From assembly GCA_003170825.1 (NCBI GenBank), contig PMYL01000006.1, positions 1 to 51,619 on the forward strand: 51,619 nucleotides of DNA, in the 5' to 3' direction. Of the stretch, positions 34,904-42,361 are shown piece by piece (positions within the stretch are counted from its first letter, which is position 1; each line of letters opens with the position of its first letter). The stretch comes from Acidobacteriaceae bacterium. GTDB lineage: Bacteria; Acidobacteriota; Terriglobia; Terriglobales; Acidobacteriaceae. The position numbers were made by a program, and so were the translations under genes. A model generated the notes under the pieces. That model did no database searches, had not been told where the DNA came from, and saw only the letters and a program-made list of their open reading frames with translations.

Positions 34904-37495
34904 ATGGAACTGAAGCCCTATCAACAGGATGTTCTGGACAGTTTCGACCTCTACCTTGAGCAACTGGTTACGTTCCGGGCGAAGGCTGAGAAGACGCGCG
35001 CGCTTGCGCTCGAAAATCCAGAAGTAGATGTGCCGATTCCCGACTTTCCCAAACTGGCCTGGGACTCGTTGCGCAACAAGGGTGTGCTCCCGCTCTCCCG
35101 CAGGAGCTATCCGTACGTCTCGCGCAAGGATGGGATTGGGAACGATGTGCCGAGCGTGTGCCTGAAGATTCCGACGGGCGGCGGCAAGACGCTGCTGGGC
35201 GCGTATTCGGTTTCGCGGATCATGGGCAATTATCTCAAGAGCAATCGGGGCTTTGTGCTGTGGATTGTGCCGAATGAGGCAATCTATGCGCAGACGAAAC
35301 GGCAACTGACGAACCGCGAAAGCCCGATCCGGCAGATTCTGGACCGCGCGGCGGCGGGGCGGGTGAAGATTCTGGAGAAAGACGACCCGCTGAACGTGCT
35401 GGAGACGGAGAGCCACCTTTGCGTGATGCTGCTGATGCTGCAATCGGCGGCTCGCGTGACCAAGGAGACGCTTCGGCTCTTCCGCGACCGTGGCAACGTG
35501 CATGGGTTCTTTCCGGCTGGAGACGATATTCAGCGGCACTGGGAGTTGATTGGGCGGATTCCGAACCTGGATTGCTATGGGCGGAAAGACACGATGGGCG
35601 CGACTGCCAAGGATAGCCTGGGCAACGTGATGCGGCTGCTGCGGCCGGTGGTGGTGATGGACGAGGGGCACAAGGGTTACACCAATATTGCTCTGGATAC
35701 GATCAACGGCTTCAATCCGTCGTTTGTGCTGGAACTCTCCGCGACGCCGAAAGAGAATGCGAACTGGCTGGTGGATGTGCGCGGAGCTGCGTTGCAAGCG
35801 GCGGAGATGATCAAGCTGCCGATCAATGTGAAGGTGAGGGCCGGCGACGACTGGAAAGACTGCCTGCGGGAGAGTTTCGACAAGTTGAACGCCTTGCAGG
35901 GGCAAGCGGATAAGTTGCGGGCCAACAGCTTGCGGTATATCCGTCCGATCCTGCTGGTGCAGGTGGAGCGCACCGGCAAGGAACAGCGGGACGCAAAGAT
36001 GATCCATGCCGAGGATGCGCGGGAGTTTCTCCTGTCGCTGGGGCTGGACCAAGCGGAGATTGCCGTGAAGACGGCTGAGACCAATGAGTTGGACAAGCCG
36101 GAAAACGCCAATCTGCTGAGCCCAGCGTGCCGCGTACGGGCGATTATCACCAAGAGCGCCTTGCAGGAGGGCTGGGATTGTCCGTTTGCCTATGTGCTAT
36201 GCACGTTGGCGACGAATCGGAATTTAAATGCGCTGACCCAGCTTGTGGGGCGGATTCTGCGGCAGCCGGAAGCGGCTTTTGCCCCCGATGAGTTTTTGGC
36301 GCTGAATGAGTGCTATATCTTTTGCCACCATGCCGACACAAAGGATGTGGTGGATAGCGTCAAGAAGGGTCTGGAAGAGGACGGCATGGCGGACCTTGCC
36401 GGGAAGTTGAGGTTGAGCGAGAACGGCTCGAACGGCAAAGAGTTGAAGAGGAAGCTGGCGCGGCGGGAAAAGTTCCGGACGCTGAAGATATTTCTGCCGA
36501 TGGTGAATTGGGTGGGAGACAAGGATTCGCGCCAACTGGACTATGAGCAGGACGTTTTGTACCGGCTGAATTGGGATGAATTGAATCTTCAACCGCTGGT
36601 GGAGAGGCTTTCGAATGCTCCGGCGGCGGCGGAGAGCCATTTGGTTCGGTTGGGGATCGGGGCGGGCGAGAAGTGGTTTGAGCAGAGCGGACTGAAAGGC
36701 ATGGTTGAGGCTTCGAGTTTCGATGCCGTTTATGCGACGCGGTTGATGGTGGATGTATTGCCGAATCCGTGGGTGGCGCGCGGGGTGGTTGGGGAACTGC
36801 TCGAAGCGCTGCGAGAGCGCGGGTGGAGCGATGAAAAGCTGGGCGGAGCGTCTGGCTACATTCTGGAGGAACTGCGGAAATGGCTGGTGGCGGAACGCGA
36901 CCGGCTGGCGGAGGCGCAATTCTTCGAGGATGTGGCGGAGGAGCGGATTCAATTCAGGTTGCGGGCGGATCGGACGTTATGGGAGTTGCCCAAGGAAATG
37001 GAGACGGACCGGCCAGTAAAGGCGCGGCAATTGGTGAGGAGGTCGTCTGGCGGCCCGATTGAGAAGAGCATCTTTGCACCGGTGTATGAGGAGGACTTTG
37101 ACGGCAAGAGAAATGAGCCTGACTTTGCCTGCTATCTGGACGAGCAAGCAGCACTGGAGTGGTGGCATCGGAATGTAGCCAAGGGCGGGAATTACCACCT
37201 TCAGGGTTGGAGAAAGAATCGGGTCTATCCGGATTTCATCTTCGGGCTCCAGCGGTCTGGAAAGAAACGGCGCATCCTGGTTTGGGAGACGAAGGGCGAT
37301 CAGCTAGAAGGGAACCTCGACAGCGAGTACAAGCGGAAGCTGCTGGATGCGATGTCGAAATGCTTCAAGGACGAGGATGTTGTGCGGGCAGGAGATTTGG
37401 AACTCGTCGGAATAGATGGAACAAGCGTCACCTGCGAGATGGTGCTGATGAGCGACTGTAAGACGCGACTGCAGAGCACGCTGGCCGGGGTTTGA
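34904..37495 (+). CDS. res: Type III restriction endonuclease subunit (Res)
   Basis: 863 residues. An SF2 helicase motor with an N-terminal Walker A (LKIPTGGGKTLLGAYSVSRI, about residues 88-107), motif II VVMDEGHKGYTNIAL near residue 250, motif III LELSATPKENANWL and motif VI region LTQLVGRILRQPEAAF. A C-terminal PD-(D/E)XK nuclease site is seen at about 765-800 (VYPDFIFGLQ, then ILVWETKGDQLEGN). With Mod it cleaves DNA between two head-to-head unmethylated sites after ATP-driven sliding. The gene is intact, so the system is probably active. Confidence 0.95.
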   Translation: MELKPYQQDVLDSFDLYLEQLVTFRAKAEKTRALALENPEVDVPIPDFPKLAWDSLRNKGVLPLSRRSYPYVSRKDGIGNDVPSVCLKIPTGGGKTLLGAYSVSRIMGNYLKSNRGFVLWIVPNEAIYAQTKRQLTNRESPIRQILDRAAAGRVKILEKDDPLNVLETESHLCVMLLMLQSAARVTKETLRLFRDRGNVHGFFPAGDDIQRHWELIGRIPNLDCYGRKDTMGATAKDSLGNVMRLLRPVVVMDEGHKGYTNIALDTINGFNPSFVLELSATPKENANWLVDVRGAALQAAEMIKLPINVKVRAGDDWKDCLRESFDKLNALQGQADKLRANSLRYIRPILLVQVERTGKEQRDAKMIHAEDAREFLLSLGLDQAEIAVKTAETNELDKPENANLLSPACRVRAIITKSALQEGWDCPFAYVLCTLATNRNLNALTQLVGRILRQPEAAFAPDEFLALNECYIFCHHADTKDVVDSVKKGLEEDGMADLAGKLRLSENGSNGKELKRKLARREKFRTLKIFLPMVNWVGDKDSRQLDYEQDVLYRLNWDELNLQPLVERLSNAPAAAESHLVRLGIGAGEKWFEQSGLKGMVEASSFDAVYATRLMVDVLPNPWVARGVVGELLEALRERGWSDEKLGGASGYILEELRKWLVAERDRLAEAQFFEDVAEERIQFRLRADRTLWELPKEMETDRPVKARQLVRRSSGGPIEKSIFAPVYEEDFDGKRNEPDFACYLDEQAALEWWHRNVAKGGNYHLQGWRKNRVYPDFIFGLQRSGKKRRILVWETKGDQLEGNLDSEYKRKLLDAMSKCFKDEDVVRAGDLELVGIDGTSVTCEMVLMSDCKTRLQSTLAGV

Positions 37496-37562
37496 ACGCG
37501 GATTCGCCGCGCGGATTGATTTCTAAAAACTTGCGGATGGGATGGCGGCACGACTGAAGCCC

Positions 37563-37599
37563 CACCCCATCGACGAAGACCTGTCGATGGGGACCCCGG
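37563..37599. repeat. Palindrome family B, copy 1
   Basis: The arms CCCCATCGACGA and TGTCGATGGGGACCCC form a hairpin. Related copies occur at 37719-37756 and 37789-37826; all end in GGGGACCCCGG or a close variant. Confidence 0.75.
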
Positions 37600-37650
37600 T
37601 GAAGTCGTGCCCTTTCAAAGCTGCGTCTTTCGGCCCCTGCCGGCAAAGGC

Positions 37651-37715
37651 CTTCCCTCCGGGGCTAAAGCCCGCATCGATTCTGTTGGCTTTATGCGGGG
37701 GTTGAAACCCCCTTC
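37651..37715. repeat. REP-like double-hairpin element (family C, copy 2)
   Basis: CTTCCCTCCGGGGCTAAAGC begins an element that aligns with the in-frame rsmB insert at 24661-24730. Its second hairpin is GGGGGTTGAAACCCCC. It is intergenic here, downstream of res. Confidence 0.85.
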
Positions 37716-37718
37716 TTC

Positions 37719-37756
37719 CACCCCAACGACAAGGACCCGTCGCTGGGGACCCCGGC
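37719..37756. repeat. Palindrome family B, copy 2
   Basis: CACCCCAACGACAAGGACCC is followed by GTCGCTGGGGACCCCGG. It has the same layout as copies at 37563 and 37789. Confidence 0.75.
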
Positions 37757-37773
37757 CTCCCTCCGGATTGAGG

Positions 37774-37853
37774 TTTCCCACCCTAAATCACCCCAGCGAG
37801 CAAAAATCGCTCGCCGGGGACCCCGATGCCGCAACAACAAGTACGCGGCGAAG
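37774..37853. repeat. Composite repeat: family A arms enclosing family B copy 3
   Basis: The left arm TTTCCCACCCT and right arm AAGGTGGGGCACCC are family A ends. Between them lies family B copy 3 at 37789-37826 (CACCCCAGCGAGCAAAAATC, then GCTCGCCGGGGACCCC). One palindrome appears to be inserted within another. Confidence 0.6.
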
Positions 37854-37933
37854 GTGGGGCACCCGGCACCCGGCACCCGGCGATTGTGGAGGCGATTTGC
37901 GTAGAATTAAGGTCGTTTTCTCTACCTTTGAAT

Positions 37934-37979
37934 CAGTTGTCAGTTGTCAATGGTCAGTTGTCAGTGCTCAGAGGTCAGG
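37934..37979. repeat. CAGTTGTCAG element, half copy D4
   Basis: Tandem CAGTTGTCAGTTGTCAATGG and CAGTTGTCAGTGCTCAGAGG words lie directly upstream of the XRE gene. They overlap the likely promoter or leader of that gene. Confidence 0.6.
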
Positions 37980-37991
37980 AGGGAATGGACG

Positions 37992-38390
37992 ATGCGGGAG
38001 AAAGAACGAAGGCTGGCGCGGATGAGGCTGGATGTCGAGATGCGGTCTTATCGTCATGCGGGGAGGGCGAAGAATCCGACCAATGGACTGCTGCGGGCGG
38101 TACGGCAGGCGCTGCGTGTTCCGTTGGCGGAGATCGCGGAGAAGATGGGGGTGAACCGTTCGGTGATTTGGGACCTGGAGTCGGGGGAGCGTAAAAACAC
38201 GATCAGTTTGAGGTCGTTGTCGCGCATGGCGGATGCGATGGGGTGCAAGGTGGTGTACGGGATTGTGCCGAAGGGCGGCAAGAAGCTGGAGGAGCTTGCG
38301 GAGGAGCGGCTGTGGGCGAGCGTGCTGGGGGGAACGGCAGGGGTCAGGGGTCAGCTAGTCAGCGGGTCAGCTAGTACTTTGGCTGTGTAA
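37992..38390 (+). CDS. XRE-family regulator, mobile mystery protein A-like
   Basis: 132 residues from the ATG at 37992 (AGGAGGGAA upstream). The XRE helix-turn-helix covers about residues 30-85 (LLRAVRQALRVPLAEIAEKM, GVNRSVIWDLESGERKN, TISLRSLSRMADAMGCKVVY, GIVP). The pattern through GCKVVYGIVP resembles the family called mobile mystery protein A, which normally pairs with a Fic-domain protein; no such partner is present here. The last seven codons and the stop lie in or next to a palindromic element (38371-38499), so the C-terminus may be altered. Confidence 0.75.
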   Translation: MREKERRLARMRLDVEMRSYRHAGRAKNPTNGLLRAVRQALRVPLAEIAEKMGVNRSVIWDLESGERKNTISLRSLSRMADAMGCKVVYGIVPKGGKKLEELAEERLWASVLGGTAGVRGQLVSGSASTLAV

Positions 38391-38499
38391 TTTGGTAATT
38401 GCTCCTGGACAAGTGCGGGCGCGGACGCCCGCACGACAGCCGGTCTGGAGACCGGCGCTACATTCCTTGCATTACACAATCACGCGGCCTCGGTACTAG
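38371..38499. mobile_element. MITE-like palindromic element with two internal hairpins
   Basis: Terminal inverted repeats CTAGTAC (38371-38377) and GTACTAG (38493-38499) enclose a second inverted pair GTGTAAT/ATTACAC. Two strong hairpins also lie inside: GTGCGGGCG with CGCCCGCAC (38413-38434) and GCCGGTCT with ACCGGC (38439-38456). It carries no gene. The XRE stop codon lies within its left end. Short GTCAGC words flank both sides. Confidence 0.6.
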
Positions 38500-38856
38500 T
38501 TGGCAGGTCAGCAAGTCAGCGAGTTGGCGGGGTTGGCGCAGGCGCCTGAGATTACAGGGCAAGTGGTGTGCAGGCGGTTTGCAGAGAATTGGGCGGTTTT
38601 CCGGTACGCTGGGAGCAGACAAACGGGAAAAGAGAAGAGCGTAGAACGGAGGGCAGGAGAGAGCCTTCCTGATCTTGCAAGGGCCATCTCCGCGGCGCGC
38701 GTGCGCAGGGGAGACGAGAGGCAGCGGATTCTTAGAGGTCTTGAGAGACGATTCTAACAATGCGTTTTCGGGGCGATTCCGGAGCGGGATCGCCGCACAT
38801 GCTCCTTTTCTGCGGGCGCGAGGGTTCGTGGAGCGTTGGCCGGGAATGGCGGAAAG

Positions 38857-39270
38857 ATGGCGGTAGCAGATCAGGCGTTGAAAACAGACAATGCGCGCAG
38901 GAAAACAGGCAGCACAACCACAAAGAGGAAACGTGTACGGGCTGCAAGGAGTCGGGATGGCGGAAAGGCGGCGCGCAAGGACGGCGTAGAGCGGCTGCGA
39001 CAGGCGGCGGACAGGCGGGTGGGCAAGAACTCGGAGGAGCTGGCCGATCTGCTGACGAAGAAGGCTCTCGACGGACACCTGGCGAGCACCAAGGTGCTGG
39101 TTGGGCTTGCGGGGGCCAAAAAGCCAATCCCGGAGCCGGTGAAGAAGCGGAGCGGGCCGACTGCGGCGGAGCTGTTGATGGCGGATATCAAACAGCATGG
39201 ACAATGGAAGTGGGAAGAGGAGGAAGGCTCGGCGGAGACGGGCGTTGGAGGCGTGGAAGCGGAAGGGTGA
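38857..39270 (+). CDS. Hypothetical basic protein
   Basis: 137 residues from the ATG at 38857 (a TTG 21 bp upstream is also possible). The N-terminal 45 residues are low-complexity and strongly basic (ARRKTGSTTTKRKRVRAARS). The middle is helical (VERLRQAADRRVGKNSEELA, DLLTKKALDGHLASTKVLVG), and then a Pro/Lys segment and an acidic tail follow. The core resembles small uncharacterised proteins I associate with Acidobacteriota, but I cannot name a family. It is a moderate-confidence gene in repeat-rich DNA. Confidence 0.45.
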   Translation: MAVADQALKTDNARRKTGSTTTKRKRVRAARSRDGGKAARKDGVERLRQAADRRVGKNSEELADLLTKKALDGHLASTKVLVGLAGAKKPIPEPVKKRSGPTAAELLMADIKQHGQWKWEEEEGSAETGVGGVEAEG

Positions 39271-39472
39271 AGGAGGGATTAGCCGCCCCAGGAAGCAAAG
39301 GATAGCTTCCTGGGGCTTCCGGCAACGATGGGGAAACTTTGGGGTGCAAGGGCGTTTGCGGGGACTGATCCTTAGAGGCTGCTTTTCAGTTGTCGGGTTC
39401 TTCTGGATGAGCACATTGGGCTGTTGGCGTCAGTTGAATTTGCAAACCACTCCTGCAGAGGCGGAATTCCCT

Positions 39473-39501
39473 TTCGACCCTGGACCCGCCCGAGATATGA
39501 T
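39473..39501 (+). promoter_or_regulatory. Promoter of the reverse transcriptase gene
   Basis: TTCGAC (39473-39478) and TATGAT (39496-39501) are separated by 17 bp and lie 53 bp before the start codon. This suggests the gene has its own sigma-70-type promoter rather than relying on read-through. Confidence 0.5.
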
Positions 39502-39554
39502 ATGCTCCTAACGTTTCGCCAAGTTGGGTCCAATTCACTGCGCTGCGGGGACTT

Positions 39555-41135
39555 ATGGAAATCGGCAAAGCTGTCGCACTATCCATCGCTAACATCCGCA
39601 AGGAGGGGCTGACCGACATATTTCCTCGCCCGTACGAAGTCGATCTGCTGAAAAGTGCCTTGTTCACCGCTAAGGTCTCGGCTGAAGTCGAAAAGCGAAT
39701 CAAAAGCAACAACCTACAAAGTCTCGGAGTTCACCCGATCCAGCACGTTCTTTATCCTAAAAAAGAACCCTTTGATTTTCGCCGCGCGGCACTGATGCAA
39801 CCTCTTGACACAATCGTCCACCTAGCTCTGGTGCTATCCATCGCAGACGATATTGAGCGATTCCGATCTCCGCTCCGTGAAAAGCGTGTTTTCTCATATC
39901 GCTTCCACCCGAAAGACGGGTACTTGTTCAACTCCTACTACCACTACACCGCCTTCGACGCCTTCGCGCAAAAAAAGACGAAGAGCAACCGAGTGAATGT
40001 GCTTGTAAAATGCGATATTGCCAATTTCTACGACAGGATCAACCTACACCGTCTGGAATCGACGCTTCTGTCTCTGAAGATAGACAAGGCACGAGTAAGC
40101 CTGATTAATCAACTAATGCTTTTCTGGGCCAACCGCGATTCTTATGGAATTCCGATCGGCGGAAATGCGAGCCGCATCCTTGCAGAGGCCGCTCTGATTT
40201 CGGTGGACGACTTCCTAATATCAAACAAGGTAGTCTTCGCGCGGTATGTTGACGACTTCAGGTTTTTCGCTCCTGACACGAAAACCGCGCACTCGTGGCT
40301 CGCGTCGTTTGCGGAGCGCCTGTTCCTTGAGGGCTTGACAATCAACTCCTCGAAGACCGTGATCGAAGACGTCTCTAAACGAGTCAGTGGCGCCAAGTCC
40401 GAGGAGCCGTCACCTGTACCAACGAGAGTGAAGGCCAATACAGCCGCAAGAATGATTGTCGGATACACCGGGACAGTTCCAACGAAGTTTCGAAAAATCT
40501 CGCCGGGAGAGCGTGAGAAGTTGAAGGACGAGGACCTTGCAGCTCTGATTGCGGAACTTGAGAAACAAGTCGTTCTCTTGCCGAACGATATCAAACGAAT
40601 GCTGAGGGTGTTGGTCGCCAAGGACGCCTTTAGTGAACTGTCGATTATGCCCAAAATTCTGGAGAGATTTCCCCAATTCTCGCCATTAGTTGTGGACCTG
40701 GCGATAAAAGAGGCCGACAACATCCCGACCGTCACGCGCACCGTCCTGAAGAACTATTTCAACGACGTGATCCTCGACGCAGAGCGCATTCCAGAATACA
40801 TTCTCATATCCAGCGTCCTACTTCTCGGCACCAACGGATACAAGTCGGAAGAAACAATCCTAGCACTATTTAGAAACCTCAAGAGAAACGCCGGTTCGTA
40901 CATCGGTAGATCGATCCTGGACTCGCTTCTTGGAGACGCCAATCGGAGTCAAGTCATCGAGATTCGTCAATTCTTCAACAGGGCCGATTCATGGGAGAAA
41001 CGAGCGATCATTCGACTTGTTCACCAGCATCTGCCCGAAGAAGAGACGAGGCCGTGGCTGAAGAACATTAAGGGACATCTGGAATCCGATTTATTCGCGG
41101 TTGAAACCATCGAGCCGACTAAGAAGACGAAATAG
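39555..41135 (+). CDS. Reverse transcriptase of the Abi/UG (defence-associated) type
   Basis: 526 residues. RT motifs are present: HPIQHVLYPKKEPFDFRRAA (about 60-79), NVLVKCDIANFYDRI with catalytic Asp154, SYGIPIGGNASRILAEAAL (about 196-214), and the catalytic YVDD (231-234) in FARYVDDFRFFAP. The N-terminal GLTDIFPRPYEVDLL and the long helical, HEAT-like C-terminus (about 320-526) fit Abi/UG RTs, several of which are antiphage systems making DNA without a classical template. It lacks intron maturase and retron VTG-type features. Its base composition is lower in GC than the surrounding genes. The exact UG class is not resolved. Confidence 0.85.
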   Translation: MEIGKAVALSIANIRKEGLTDIFPRPYEVDLLKSALFTAKVSAEVEKRIKSNNLQSLGVHPIQHVLYPKKEPFDFRRAALMQPLDTIVHLALVLSIADDIERFRSPLREKRVFSYRFHPKDGYLFNSYYHYTAFDAFAQKKTKSNRVNVLVKCDIANFYDRINLHRLESTLLSLKIDKARVSLINQLMLFWANRDSYGIPIGGNASRILAEAALISVDDFLISNKVVFARYVDDFRFFAPDTKTAHSWLASFAERLFLEGLTINSSKTVIEDVSKRVSGAKSEEPSPVPTRVKANTAARMIVGYTGTVPTKFRKISPGEREKLKDEDLAALIAELEKQVVLLPNDIKRMLRVLVAKDAFSELSIMPKILERFPQFSPLVVDLAIKEADNIPTVTRTVLKNYFNDVILDAERIPEYILISSVLLLGTNGYKSEETILALFRNLKRNAGSYIGRSILDSLLGDANRSQVIEIRQFFNRADSWEKRAIIRLVHQHLPEEETRPWLKNIKGHLESDLFAVETIEPTKKTK

Positions 41136-41411
41136 GACTTCTTCAGAGCGTTGCGTGAGTGATAAATCCCGGTTCGGGCTCCGCCCTCGGCGGGTGCCAC
41201 TCAACATATCTTCTACATCTCTCCAAGTAATGCAACAGAGCGCCCCATGTATATATTTCTCAAACTGGGATCGAAATAGCCACCACTCCCAACCCTCCAG
41301 AGAAAGTCTCCGTTGACGCTAAATCGCCAATACGCTCATCGAGCAGTGATCGGTAACGGCAGGTCGGCTTGTGGCGAGCGTTTTATTCACCCATCGCCGA
41401 TTGCGGTCGTG
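41136..41411. other. Gene-free segment downstream of the reverse transcriptase
   Basis: No credible gene on either strand. It begins with a GC-rich hairpin region around CCCGGTTCGGGCTCCGCCCT (41169-41200), followed by AT-richer sequence. Reverse transcriptases of this type sometimes have an associated non-coding RNA adjacent, so this is the natural place to look; no specific fold is established here. Confidence 0.3.
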
Positions 41412-41480
41412 CGGAGGGAGCAGGGGCCTTCAGGCCCCTGAGCAGAGTGCCTGTATATCCGGCCTTTAGGCCCGGGCCTT
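41412..41480. repeat. REP element flanking the RAYT gene, left copy (family C, inverted)
   Basis: Two hairpins: CAGGGGCCTTCAGGCCCCTG and CGGCCTTTAGGCCCG. Its reverse complement aligns over the same 69-bp length with 41949-42017, sharing AAGGCCC at one end and CCCTGCTCCCTCCG at the other. It runs into the stop codon of the RAYT gene. Confidence 0.9.
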
Positions 41481-41931
41481 ACTTCCCCCGTAGGTGGAGA
41501 GGCATGGGGTCCAACGGGCCGCGGCCAGCGGAGCTGAACGGATACGCTTCCGGTGTCGCTACAAGCGCCCTCCGCACCGGGTTCTCCTCGATATACCATA
41601 CACAGCTCATGAACTTCTCTTCGCTCATGATCTGGCTCTCGTTGAAGCTGCGCATCCACACATCGTGCTTGCTCTTGAAGCGGAAGGAGAAGCCGCCCTT
41701 GATGAACTGCACGGCCTTTTCCAGCGAAACCTCCGGAGCGGGCGTAATCAGAGCGTGAAAATGGTCCGGCATGATAACGAAGGCATGCAAGAGAAACTTC
41801 TCTTGGCTGCGATAGTCGAGAATGGTTTGCTCCAGCAATCCCGCCGTGGCCGTGACCTGAAAAAGGCTGCGTCGTCCGGCCGTCACAGCGGTAACCAGAT
41901 ACGTCCGGGTTTCTTGGGGCGCTAGCCGCAT
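41479..41931 (-). CDS. REP-associated tyrosine transposase (RAYT)
   Basis: 150 residues; a Y1 HUH transposase of the IS200-like RAYT family. The metal-binding HUH motif is HFH in FVIMPDHFHALITPA. TYLVTAVTAGRRSLFQ opens the fold, and AVQFIKGGFSFRFKSKHDVW, followed by SEEKFMSCVWYIEENPVRRA, carries the candidate C-terminal helices of the family. RAYTs cut and join single-stranded REP palindromes and are thought to spread them; here the gene is bracketed by inverted 69-bp REP elements, which is the expected arrangement. It begins at the ATG at 41931. It is opposite in strand to the reverse transcriptase. Confidence 0.92.
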   Translation of the reverse strand: MRLAPQETRTYLVTAVTAGRRSLFQVTATAGLLEQTILDYRSQEKFLLHAFVIMPDHFHALITPAPEVSLEKAVQFIKGGFSFRFKSKHDVWMRSFNESQIMSEEKFMSCVWYIEENPVRRALVATPEAYPFSSAGRGPLDPMPLHLRGK

Positions 41932-41948
41932 CTCGCCAGCATAAACGA

Positions 41949-42017
41949 AAGGCCCGTGGCTAAAGCCACATTTATTTAATCCAGTATTCAGGGGGCTGAA
42001 GCCCCCTGCTCCCTCCG
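41949..42017. repeat. REP element flanking the RAYT gene, right copy (family C)
   Basis: The first hairpin is GTGGCTAAAGCCAC and the second GGGGGCTGAAGCCCCC, followed by TGCTCCCTCCG. It is the inverted counterpart of 41412-41480 and lies 17 bp upstream of the RAYT start codon. Confidence 0.9.
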
Positions 42018-42094
42018 GTACTTTTCATGGCCTGAAGCCCCCTGCTCCCTCCGGTACTTTTCATGGCCTGAAGGCCCCTGCTCCCTCCGTCACT
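41993..42094. repeat. Tandem 36-bp repeats of the REP second hairpin
   Basis: Nearly three copies of a 36-bp unit (hairpin GGCCTGAAGCCCC, then TGCTCCCTCCGGTACTTTTC) start at 41993, 42029 and 42065. The third copy is truncated and slightly diverged (GAAGGCCCC). There are no unique spacers, so this is not a CRISPR array. Confidence 0.9.
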
Positions 42095-42361
42095 GGAGGC
42101 AATCCCGATTTTGTACTTCCGTCTGTAGAGCGCTATCTGGAAAACCCGCTCGACTCGATCATCTTCACAGCCAAGCGCAGCCTGAGGGAGCGGTGGAGGC
42201 AAATCACTTCGGAAGGGAAAAGGGGAACGGCCCTCTCCTCCCGCTACCGGAACCCCCCGCCCGCCGTCAAAGACCGCAGTGCTATACTTTAGGTCTAAGA
42301 CTGCCGTTTCAGGCCCTTTCCGTGCCTCTGCCGCGCCGCAGTCCGGAGGTTTTTCCCGCCC
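42095..42361. other. Gene-free region upstream of the S41 protease gene
   Basis: No gene recognised. A -10-like TATACT at 42283-42288 lies about 75 bp before the start codon, without a good -35 hexamer. With the REP repeats the gap from the RAYT start totals about 430 bp. Confidence 0.4.

Noticed and set aside
39555..41135. Reverse transcriptase as a retron, DGR or group II intron
   Set aside because: The retron-specific motifs and msr/msd-like palindromic DNA were not seen upstream, there is no template/variable repeat pair nearby, and no maturase or intron-end sequence is present.
41993..42094. 36-bp direct repeats resembling a small CRISPR array
   Set aside because: The copies are contiguous with no unique spacers, and each contains the REP hairpin of the RAYT-flanking element; no cas genes are nearby.
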